Shown piece after piece: positions 16,263 to 24,006 of a DNA stretch of 64,000 nucleotides. The notes under the pieces are model-generated. The model ran no database searches and was not told the origin of the DNA. It saw nothing but the letters and a program-made list of their open reading frames with translations. Within the stretch, counting starts at the first letter, position 1. Each line of letters opens with the position of its first letter. The translations under genes and the position numbers were made by a program. This DNA comes from Acidobacteriota bacterium (lineage in GTDB: Bacteria; Acidobacteriota; Terriglobia; Acidiferrales; UBA7541), in assembly GCA_013289835.1 (NCBI GenBank), contig JABCZG010000025.1:1-64000 (forward strand). The letters run 5' to 3'.

Positions 16263-16808
16263 TCAGGCTGCGAGCCAGTGTTCGAACAATGCGCACGCCT
16301 TGGCGCCTTCCATGCGGCGGCGCACGGCATCCATGACGCGGCAGCGGACGGCGCCGTCGCGTTCGTGGAAGCCAAGCCAATACGGCATGTGCAATTCGCA
16401 GGGCACGCGAGTGATCTCAAGGCTTGCGTCGCGCAGTTTGAAAAATCCTTGCTGGAAAATGACGCGCAAGACTTTATCGCGCAAGAGTTCCGCCGCACGT
16501 TCTTCGGGGAGCGTTGTCTCCAAGCGATTGCGGCCATCCAGCGCGAGCAAGTCCTGCTCGTCGGGGATTCGCGGGAATTCGAATAAGTCCAGCGAGCCAT
16601 CCACGGCGTCGATTGCGAAAAGCCGCGCGGGCGCGCCAGCGTATTTCACGCGGAACAAGAAATAGGGAACGTAGGCATCGGCGATGCGCCGCAAGGGGCC
16701 ACTGCGCATGCGCCAGTAGAACGCGGAAACGCCTTTGCCGGAAAAGGCGCGCACGGCCTCTTCCTGCGTGACGTTCGGCTTCAGAGCGTGAATGGCGCGG
16801 GTGCTCAT
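16263..16808 (-). CDS. Conserved-looking hypothetical protein, 181 aa
   Basis: No domain recognised. It is soluble, without signal peptide or membrane segment. Aromatic and basic residues alternate in the first half (VSAFYWRMRSGPLRRIADAY, VPYFLFRVKYAG) and a charged stretch follows (PDEQDLLALDGRN). One Cys is in ITRVPCELHMPYW and another near the C-terminus in KACALFEHWLAA. It sits 21 bp after the SSS symporter stop on the same strand and 89 bp before the GH31 gene, so it is probably expressed with sugar uptake. Function unknown. Confidence 0.6.
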   Translation of the reverse strand: MSTRAIHALKPNVTQEEAVRAFSGKGVSAFYWRMRSGPLRRIADAYVPYFLFRVKYAGAPARLFAIDAVDGSLDLFEFPRIPDEQDLLALDGRNRLETTLPEERAAELLRDKVLRVIFQQGFFKLRDASLEITRVPCELHMPYWLGFHERDGAVRCRVMDAVRRRMEGAKACALFEHWLAA

Positions 16809-16829
16809 TGGATTGATTTCTGCTCGCTC

Positions 16830-18506
16830 CTATCGGAAGTAAATCCAAAGTCCCACGACGGTGGCCAGCAAGAGCAAGCTGAAGACGACGTTGATGGCGC
16901 GTTCCACAGGTGTTTCGTGCGCGGGCTTGCGCACGGAGATGCCGACGGCGACGGTTTCCATTTTGTCATCCACGGTCGCGAAGGTGAGTCCCGCGAGACG
17001 TTTGCGGTCGGGGGCGGGGGTGATCATGCTGACGGCGATCAGAACGACCGAGCAGACTACGAACATGAAAATCGCGTAATGCAGGAAATTCATATCAATG
17101 AGCCAGCGGACTGCCGGGGACGCGAAGCGGCCGCCGCTGGCGCGATCGGCGATTTCCAGGATGAAGCGCGTGGCGCCCAGGACGAATCCGGTCATCAGTG
17201 ACGAGATAGCGCCCGATCCGTTCAGTCGGGGCCACAGAATTCCCAGGATAAAACAGGCGGAGATCGGCGGGCTGATATAGGCTTGGACGCTTTGCAAATA
17301 GATGTAGAGCTGGCTGCTGATGTAGTGGATGAAGGGGACCCACAGTAAGCCCAGCACCACCATCATGCCCGTGGCCACGCGGCCAAAGTTTACGAGCTGC
17401 TTCTCGGAGGCTTGCGGGCGGAGCTTCTTGTAGAAATCGAGAGTGACGAGAGTGGAGGCGGAATTGAACACCGAGCTCATCGCGCCCATAACCGCCGCGA
17501 GCAAAGCCGCCATGACCAAGCCCACGAGGCCAACGGGCAAGAGATTGAGGATGAGCGTTGGATAAGCAAAATCAGGAGTTTTCAGTTGGTCACGGAACAA
17601 TGCAAAAGCAATGATACCAGGTAGGACGAGCATGAAGACGGGCAGGATCTTCAGGAAACCGGCGAAAATCGTGCCCGCTTTTGCGTGTCCTTCATCACGC
17701 GCCGAGAGCACGCGCTGCACGATCACTTGGTCGGTGCACCAATACCAGATGCCGAGGATAGGCGCGCCGAAAAAAATTCCTGTCCAGGGAAAATTGGGAT
17801 CCGAGGCAGGCTTCATCATGTGGAAGTATTCGGGCGGCACCATGGTGCGCAGATGCGCCAGGCCACCAACGCGCCCCAGGCCGATGATCGTGAGGGCCAC
17901 CGCGCCAATGATTAGGATGAGTGTCTGCACGGTGTCGGTGTAGATGACGGCGGCCAGTCCGCCGGCGACAGTGTAGACGCCTGTGGCGATGACGAGAACC
18001 ACAGCCGTTTGCCATAGCTTCCAGCCGGCCACGCGTTCGAGGACCACGCTGGCGGCGTAGAGTTGCACGGAGATCTTGGTGAAGATGTAGGCGATGATGG
18101 AGATTCCGGCGAGATACACGGCGCATTGGCGATTGAATCGTCGCTCGAGAAATTCCGGCATGGTGAACACGTTGCTGCGCAAATAGAACGGCACGAAGAC
18201 CCAGCCTAGGATCAAGAGAATCAGGCATGCCAGCCACTCAAAATGGCCGACCGCCAGGCCGGACGAGGCGCCGGTGCCGGAGAGGCCGATGAAATGCTCG
18301 GTGGAAATATTCGAAACGAACAAGGAGGCGCCGACGAAAAACCATCCGATGTCGCGGCCGGCGAGGAAATATTCTTCGGAGCTGCGCTCCTTCAGGGAAA
18401 AATACAAGCCGATGCCGAAGACGATGGCGAAATAGACGCCGATAATGACGAGATCAAGGGTTGCGAGTGGCCGGTGAGCTACCTCGACAGCAGATGCGAA
18501 GAGCAT
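16830..18506 (-). CDS. Sodium/solute symporter (SSS family), sugar transporter-like
   Basis: 558-residue inner membrane transporter with about 14 hydrophobic helices. SSS motifs are EEYFLAGRDIGWFFVGASLF near residues 44-63, SNISTEHFIGLSGTGA, and GGLAAVIYTDTVQTLIL. The WYWCTDQVIVQRVLSARD segment is typical of SGLT-like members. It probably couples sodium entry to import of glucose or a related sugar released by the neighbouring GH13 and GH31 enzymes. The ATG at 18506 is supported by AAGGAGG 5 nt upstream. Substrate is inferred from context. Confidence 0.92.
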   Translation of the reverse strand: MLFASAVEVAHRPLATLDLVIIGVYFAIVFGIGLYFSLKERSSEEYFLAGRDIGWFFVGASLFVSNISTEHFIGLSGTGASSGLAVGHFEWLACLILLILGWVFVPFYLRSNVFTMPEFLERRFNRQCAVYLAGISIIAYIFTKISVQLYAASVVLERVAGWKLWQTAVVLVIATGVYTVAGGLAAVIYTDTVQTLILIIGAVALTIIGLGRVGGLAHLRTMVPPEYFHMMKPASDPNFPWTGIFFGAPILGIWYWCTDQVIVQRVLSARDEGHAKAGTIFAGFLKILPVFMLVLPGIIAFALFRDQLKTPDFAYPTLILNLLPVGLVGLVMAALLAAVMGAMSSVFNSASTLVTLDFYKKLRPQASEKQLVNFGRVATGMMVVLGLLWVPFIHYISSQLYIYLQSVQAYISPPISACFILGILWPRLNGSGAISSLMTGFVLGATRFILEIADRASGGRFASPAVRWLIDMNFLHYAIFMFVVCSVVLIAVSMITPAPDRKRLAGLTFATVDDKMETVAVGISVRKPAHETPVERAINVVFSLLLLATVVGLWIYFR

Positions 18507-18857
18507 CCATGCCTCCTTGGTGTCCCAGGCGACAGACTGAGCCGGAATCCCTGGCCGAAATTAACTTTCACATTTCAACGCCGGCCCGCGCTTCCCCGGG
18601 AGCATCGATGTTCCTCGACCGGGCCGACGCCATCCCTAATGGCTGTTTGTGCAGAATTCCGCGTGCGAAGTCTATAACAGGGTTAACCAAGGCTCAATGG
18701 CCGTTTCTGGAAAAACGGCAATCCATTCCGTGAACATTTTTCGCTCCGATGGCATAAGCAGCGTGGGAAAACGGTCTACTTCAGTGCGCCAGACTTGCGG
18801 GCGTGTTGCGGTTTGCCGCTGGGCGTGGAACAGGGTAAAACAATAATTGGAGGAAAC
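18507..18857. other. Divergent intergenic region between symporter and glutathione peroxidase
   Basis: About 350 bp without a supported gene. It should hold the divergent promoters for the symporter operon and the peroxidase. I see no strong -35/-10 pair, RNA gene or large palindrome. The right end carries the TTGGAGG ribosome-binding site for the peroxidase. Confidence 0.5.
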
Positions 18858-19415
18858 ATGAAGAGGGTACTTGTTTGTCTGCTGATTTTTGCGGCTGCGA
18901 TGATGGCTGCGGAGAAGACCGTGTATGAATTTAGTTTGAATTCGATTGACGGGCAGCCCGCGCCGCTGGCCGCCTATAAAGGGAAAGTGGTGCTGCTCGT
19001 CAACGTGGCCAGCCTTTGCGGGTTCACGCCGCAGTATACCGCGCTGGAGGCGACCTATGAAAAATACAAGGACCGCGGCTTTGTGATTGTGGGCGTTCCC
19101 GCGAATAATTTCGGATCGCAGGAGCCGGGTTCGAATCAGGAGATCAAGAAGTTCTGCACCTCGAAGTTTCACGTCACGTTTCCGATGATGGCCAAAGTGT
19201 CCGTGAAGGGCGAGGACATTGATCCGCTCTATCATTTTTTGACGGACAAGGGGGCGAGCTCGCACACGGGCGGCGAGATCAAGTGGAATTTCACGAAGTT
19301 TTTGATTGGCCCCGATGGACACGTGATCGCGCGATTTGAACCGGCGGTGACGCCGGACTCGCCGGAGGTGACTTCGGCGATCGAAAAGGCGCTAGGCTCG
19401 CTGAAGTCCTATTAG
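18858..19415 (+). CDS. Exported glutathione peroxidase family protein
   Basis: Thiol-dependent peroxidase of 185 residues with a short signal peptide (about 1-18), so probably periplasmic. The ATG at 18858 has GGAGG 5 nt upstream. The catalytic segment is VNVASLCGFTPQY, with Cys (TGC) at the peroxidatic site. The rest of the tetrad is in NNFGSQEPGSNQEI (Gln) and IKWNFTKFLIG (Trp, Asn). A second Cys is in KKFCTSKF. Unlike the peroxiredoxin at 690, this enzyme uses ordinary Cys. It is monocistronic, followed by the ABC operon 104 bp later. Confidence 0.92.
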   Translation: MKRVLVCLLIFAAAMMAAEKTVYEFSLNSIDGQPAPLAAYKGKVVLLVNVASLCGFTPQYTALEATYEKYKDRGFVIVGVPANNFGSQEPGSNQEIKKFCTSKFHVTFPMMAKVSVKGEDIDPLYHFLTDKGASSHTGGEIKWNFTKFLIGPDGHVIARFEPAVTPDSPEVTSAIEKALGSLKSY

Positions 19416-19519
19416 AGGCGCGGCTAATCCGAGCAATCGGCGGACTGTCGGACCAGATTCCATTAAACTTGATGGCGGTCGGCCGCTACTGAGAACTGGC
19501 CGCGCGTCCACCAAGACAC

Positions 19520-20197
19520 ATGCCTATACTCGCGCTGCAGGACGTTTCGAAAGACTACTTGAGCGATGGGCAGCGAGTGCAAGCGCTCCACGGTCTTTCG
19601 CTCAACGTCGAACGAGGCGAGATGGTGGCTTTGGTGGGGCGCAGCGGCTGCGGAAAATCCACGTTGCTCAATCTTGCCGGGGCGATGGATTTTCCGACGA
19701 CCGGCAGCGTACTTCTCGATGGAGTTTCGACTTCTTCACTGAAAGATGAGGAACTGACGCGGCTGCGGCGTGAAAAAGTCGGCTTCATCTTTCAGTCATT
19801 TCAATTGCTGCACACACTCACGGTGTTCGAAAATGTGGAGCTGCCCTTGCTCCTCGCCGGCAAGACGAATGTGCGCGAGGCGGCGTGCGAGCGGCTTGCG
19901 TGGGTTGAACTCGAAGGCCTGGGCGAGCGCTATCCGCACCAGCTTTCCGGTGGACAGATGCAGCGCGCGGCGATTGCACGAGCGCTGATCCATTCGCCGA
20001 TTATTGTGCTTGCCGACGAACCAACCGGGAATCTGGACACCACAACCGGCAACGTCATTCTGGAATTGCTGCTACGCCTGACGCACGAAAAAAATATTGC
20101 GACGGTTGTAGCAACGCATAGCCTGGAAGCCGCGGCGCTCGCGGATACGGTTGTGCGATTACGCGATGGACGGATCGAAGAGATTACCCGGCGCTGA
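19520..20197 (+). CDS. ABC transporter ATP-binding protein, LolD/MacB family
   Basis: 225-residue ATPase. Walker A GRSGCGKST (about 40-48), Q-loop FIFQSFQLL, signature LSGGQMQR, Walker B IIVLADEPTGNLD and the H-loop THS are all present. GNLD is typical of the LolD/FtsE/MacB group, which works mechanically with FtsX-type permeases rather than as an importer. The stop is followed one base later by the permease ATG at 20199. It forms an operon with the permease and an AttH-like exported protein. Confidence 0.93.
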   Translation: MPILALQDVSKDYLSDGQRVQALHGLSLNVERGEMVALVGRSGCGKSTLLNLAGAMDFPTTGSVLLDGVSTSSLKDEELTRLRREKVGFIFQSFQLLHTLTVFENVELPLLLAGKTNVREAACERLAWVELEGLGERYPHQLSGGQMQRAAIARALIHSPIIVLADEPTGNLDTTTGNVILELLLRLTHEKNIATVVATHSLEAAALADTVVRLRDGRIEEITRR

Positions 20198-20198
20198 A

Positions 20199-22763
20199 AT
20201 GCCACGCCTCCTTCTTTTTTATCAATTGATGGTGCGGCCGCTCTTGCGCGAACCGATTCGCGCGGGACTGACGGTCCTTGCGGTGGCCTTGGGAGTGGCT
20301 GTGGTGCTGGCGATTGATCTTGCGAGCGTGGCGGCTACGGGATCGTTTCATTCCTCGATGGAAGCGCTGGCCGGGGATAATGATTTGGAAATTACGGCAT
20401 CAGGCGGTGTGCCGGAAGGCGCGGTTGGCACTCTGGCGGCGCTGCCGTATGCAATTCGAATCTCGCCGCGCATTGAAGACTACGCGCTCCTCGCGGATAC
20501 GAAGCAGAGTTTCCCCCTGGTCGGGCTGGATCTTGTTTCAGAAGGCAGCGCGTACGAACAGGACAAGGCCGGAAGTGGCGGCGAACTTTCATCGGCAGAA
20601 GCGCCGAAGGATTCAATTGAATATTTGGAGGACCACGAGAGCATCTGGGTGGGCTCGAGCCTTGGCCGCAAAGTTGGCGACCGCGTTCGACTGCTCATTA
20701 ACGATCGGGTTCGCGAGTACGTGGTGCGTGGCGTATATCCCGATTCGAATGGCAATGAGTCCGCGATCGTGATGGACATCGCGGCGGCGCAGCAGGCGCT
20801 GACGCGTTACGGCCGCGTGGATCGCATCCTTCTGAAGGTTCCGCAAGAGCCGAATCTTGACGAATGGCAGCGCCGCATCAGCGCTGCGCTTCCCGCCGGC
20901 GTGGAAGTTCGCCCGCAAGGCACGGGCACGAATGAGAATCGCCGCATGCTTGCGGCGTTTCGTTGGAACCTGCGTCTGCTCAGTTACATCTCGCTGGTGG
21001 TGGGGGCGTTTCTCATTTACAACACGATTTCTGTTTCCGTGGTGCGTCGCCGCCCGGAGATCGGGATTGTGCGCGCTCTCGGGGCTAGCCGGCGCGTAAT
21101 TCTTGGCGCGTTTGTTGGCGAGGCGGCGTGCTTCGGAGTTGCCGGGGCGCTCATTGGGCTTCCGCTTGGGCGGTTGATGGCGACGGGAGCCGTGAAGCTA
21201 ATGGCCTCGACGGTCGAGTCACTATACGTCAGCAGTCGGCCGGGAGCGATCGAACTGAATGGCGCGTCCGTTTTACTTGCGCTGGCGATTGGAGTCGGAG
21301 TTGCCGTGGCCTCTGCCTATTCGCCCGCGCGCGAGGCTTCACTGGTCTCGCCGGTGGAAGCGATGGCGCGAGGCCGGCGCGAATATGACGTGAGCATTCA
21401 CAAAGTGCGCGATTTGTGGCTTGCCATTATGCTCGCGATAGCCGCTGCCGCCGCATCACGAGCGCCGGCGGTTGCGGGCAAGCCGCTCTTTGGATATCTC
21501 GCGACAATTCTGTTGATGGTGGCCTCAGCCCTGGCCATTCCTGCTTTTGTCAGTGTTATCACCGCGTTCACTTCGAAGCTGCTCGGCAAATTATTCGGAG
21601 TGGAAGCGATGCTGGCGTCACGAAGCCTTGCCGCCTCGCTGCAGCGCACATCGGTGTTAGTCGGCGCGTTGTCTACAGCCATCGCGATGATGACGGCCGT
21701 GGGAATCATGGTGGGAAGTTTTCGCCAAAGCGTTGTGCTGTGGATGAGCAACGAGTTGCCCGCGGACCTGTATCTCCGTCCTGCTGGATCTCCCGCCGCG
21801 GACCGCCACCCTACGGTTTCTCTCGGCTTGGCGGAGGGCCTTGCAAAGATTCCCGGTGTCGTTGCGGTCGAACGCCTGCGTGCTTATGAAATCCGTTTTC
21901 AAGAAATGCCGACCACACTCGCTTCCGCGGACCTCGATGTTCTCGATGTCGTTCGCTGGTATCAGAACTCCGAATTCTTGTCCGGCCGCCCGGAACGGCA
22001 AATTCTCCCGGAGTTGCGCCATTCGAATACCGTTATTGTGAGCGAGCCGTTTGCCTATAAGCATCATCTGAAAGCTGGAGATACCATCACGCTATCGCTC
22101 GGCGAAACGCAGGCATCCTTGCGCATTGCCGACGTGTTCTACGATTACTCCAGCGAGCGCGGCAGCATCTTGATGGACCGCCAGACCATGTTGCGATACT
22201 TGCCCGATCCTGCTCCATCGAATCTCGCCATTTATGTTTCTCCGGACGCGCGACTGGAGACAGTTCGGACGGAAATCGAAAAAGCTGCCGCTGGTCATCG
22301 CGTGCTGCTGTTTTCGAATCGCGAGTTGCGCTCGGAAGCCATCCGGATCTTTGACCGCACGTTCGCGATTACGTACGCGCTGGAAGCCGTAGCGGTGATA
22401 GTGGCAGTCATGGGAATCGCCGGAGCGCTGCTGGCGTTGGTGATTGACCGCCGCCGTGAACTCAGTTTGCTGCGGTTTCTCGGGGCGGCTACGGGACAAA
22501 TTCGAAAATTAATTTTACTTGAGGCTGGTTTGCTGGGGCTGCTGGCCAATCTTGCCGGGCTGGCATTGGGCTTTGCCTTGTCATTCATCCTCGTATACGT
22601 AATTAACAAACAGTCGTTTGGGTGGACGATTCGATTTCACTGGCCGGTGGAAATTCTTGTTGCGGCTCTGACCGTTGTGTATGCAGCGACAGTGCTGGCA
22701 GGACTTTATCCGGCGCAAATGGCGGTGCGGCTGAATCCGCTTGAGGCCGTCCATGAGGAATAA
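20199..22763 (+). CDS. ABC transporter permease, FtsX/MacB-like, two FtsX domains
   Basis: 854 residues with the duplicated FtsX layout. An N-terminal helix (about 20-40) and a long periplasmic region are followed by three helices around 270-400 (with the GIVRALGASR coupling motif). A second set begins near 440-530, another periplasmic domain follows, and three final helices end in LYPAQMAVRLNPLEA. RRRELSLLRFLGA near 760 is the second coupling motif. I start it at 20199 (MPRLLLF), just after the ATPase stop; a longer frame would overlap the ATPase. Probable role is lipoprotein or lipid-linked substrate movement with the next gene's product. Its end overlaps the next start by 11 bp. Confidence 0.92.
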   Translation: MPRLLLFYQLMVRPLLREPIRAGLTVLAVALGVAVVLAIDLASVAATGSFHSSMEALAGDNDLEITASGGVPEGAVGTLAALPYAIRISPRIEDYALLADTKQSFPLVGLDLVSEGSAYEQDKAGSGGELSSAEAPKDSIEYLEDHESIWVGSSLGRKVGDRVRLLINDRVREYVVRGVYPDSNGNESAIVMDIAAAQQALTRYGRVDRILLKVPQEPNLDEWQRRISAALPAGVEVRPQGTGTNENRRMLAAFRWNLRLLSYISLVVGAFLIYNTISVSVVRRRPEIGIVRALGASRRVILGAFVGEAACFGVAGALIGLPLGRLMATGAVKLMASTVESLYVSSRPGAIELNGASVLLALAIGVGVAVASAYSPAREASLVSPVEAMARGRREYDVSIHKVRDLWLAIMLAIAAAAASRAPAVAGKPLFGYLATILLMVASALAIPAFVSVITAFTSKLLGKLFGVEAMLASRSLAASLQRTSVLVGALSTAIAMMTAVGIMVGSFRQSVVLWMSNELPADLYLRPAGSPAADRHPTVSLGLAEGLAKIPGVVAVERLRAYEIRFQEMPTTLASADLDVLDVVRWYQNSEFLSGRPERQILPELRHSNTVIVSEPFAYKHHLKAGDTITLSLGETQASLRIADVFYDYSSERGSILMDRQTMLRYLPDPAPSNLAIYVSPDARLETVRTEIEKAAAGHRVLLFSNRELRSEAIRIFDRTFAITYALEAVAVIVAVMGIAGALLALVIDRRRELSLLRFLGAATGQIRKLILLEAGLLGLLANLAGLALGFALSFILVYVINKQSFGWTIRFHWPVEILVAALTVVYAATVLAGLYPAQMAVRLNPLEAVHEE

Positions 22764-23841
22764 GCTGGCATGGCTGACCGTGGTGCTGTTTTTATTGCAA
22801 CCCGCGCAAGCGCAATACCGCACGGCCCTGCCGGGGTACCGTTACGAATTTCCGCGGGATCATTTCAGTCATCCGGATTTTCAGACGGAGTGGTGGTACT
22901 ACACGGGGAACCTGAAGTCGTCGGATGGCCACCGGTTCGGGTTCGAACTCACTTTTTTCCGGCAAGCTGTCAGCCGCGATCCCGCAAACACGGCGGCTTG
23001 GGACGTCAACGATGTTTACCTCGCGCACCTGGCATTGAGCGATTTGGATGGCGCGAAGTTCTACCACACGGAGCGCACGAACCGAGCCGGGCCGGGAATT
23101 GCGGGCGCAAGCGAAGCGCTCGGACGAATCTGGAATGGCAGCTGGCAGATTCAGTGGGAAGGCGAGGACCAGAACTTACAAGGTATCGACGAGCGGTTTC
23201 AATTCCGTCTGAAACTGCACTCGGAGAAGCCGCCCGTCATTCACGGGGAGAACGGCGTTAGCCAGAAGGCGGAAGGTCCAGGCCGGGCTTCGCACTACAT
23301 TTCTCTCACTCGCCTCGCGACTACTGGTTCCATCGAACTGGCAGGTAAACGTTTCGAAGTGAGCGGCACAAGCTGGATGGACCACGAATTTTTCACCCAC
23401 CAGTTGGAGTCCGATCAAACGGGCTGGGACTGGCTGAGCCTGCAGCTTGCGGATCACACCGAACTCATGCTCTTTCACATTCGCCGCGGGGACGCCTCAA
23501 TTGATCGATACTCTGCGGGAACCTATGTTGATGCCCAGGGGAAGTCCATTCACTTGCGAGCTGGTGATTTCACGTTGCAACCCGCCAGTGAAAAATGGAC
23601 AAGCCCAGTCACTCACGGCGCGTATCCGGTGCACTGGATCGTAGCGATTCCGAAACTCGGCATTTCGCTCGAGGCGAAGACGCCGCTCGAGTCGCAGGAG
23701 CTCACCGGCAAGACAAAGATCGCGCCGAATTATTGGGAAGGCGCGATCGTCTTGACAGGCAAGCGCGATGCGAAGCCGCTGGAGGGCGTCGGCTATCTGG
23801 AAATGACCGGTTATGATCGTGCCGTTCAACTGGCTCACTAA
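22753..23841 (+). CDS. Exported AttH/CrtC-like lipocalin-fold protein
   Basis: 362 residues with a signal peptide (about 1-20, cut near AQAQY). The AttH/carotenoid 1,2-hydratase-like fold is marked by FQTEWWYYTGNL near 40-51, FGFELTFFR and GTSWMDHEFFTHQL. LMLFHIRRGD and YPVHWIVAIPKLGI follow. It is often described as a predicted secreted hydrolase; members frequently lie beside LolD/FtsX ABC genes, as here. No carotenoid genes are nearby, so I do not call a carotenoid enzyme. The ATG at 22753 overlaps the permease end, implying coupled translation. Confidence 0.88.
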   Translation: MRNKLAWLTVVLFLLQPAQAQYRTALPGYRYEFPRDHFSHPDFQTEWWYYTGNLKSSDGHRFGFELTFFRQAVSRDPANTAAWDVNDVYLAHLALSDLDGAKFYHTERTNRAGPGIAGASEALGRIWNGSWQIQWEGEDQNLQGIDERFQFRLKLHSEKPPVIHGENGVSQKAEGPGRASHYISLTRLATTGSIELAGKRFEVSGTSWMDHEFFTHQLESDQTGWDWLSLQLADHTELMLFHIRRGDASIDRYSAGTYVDAQGKSIHLRAGDFTLQPASEKWTSPVTHGAYPVHWIVAIPKLGISLEAKTPLESQELTGKTKIAPNYWEGAIVLTGKRDAKPLEGVGYLEMTGYDRAVQLAH

Positions 23842-23843
23842 GG

Positions 23844-23876
23844 AATTTGCAAAGAAGAGAATCGGTTTTGCAAATT
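23844..23876 (+). other. 10-bp inverted repeat after the AttH-like gene
   Basis: AATTTGCAAA (23844-23853) and TTTGCAAATT (23867-23876) flank a 13-nt spacer two bases after the stop codon. There is no T-tract, so it is not a standard intrinsic terminator. It may be an mRNA 3' structure. Confidence 0.4.
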
Positions 23877-24006
23877 AGGCCTTCTCGCAGTCGGATAAGC
23901 CAGTAAAAAACCCGTGAATGCAGAGAGAACTATCCAAGCACCTAGCGGGCTCGCCGCAGTTGTCTAGAGAGTTCAGTGAGAATAAACTACGCCGAAGCTT
24001 ACGAGG

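Noticed and set aside
18858..19415. Second selenoprotein candidate (glutathione peroxidase)
   Set aside because: The catalytic codon is TGC (Cys) and the frame has no internal TGA.
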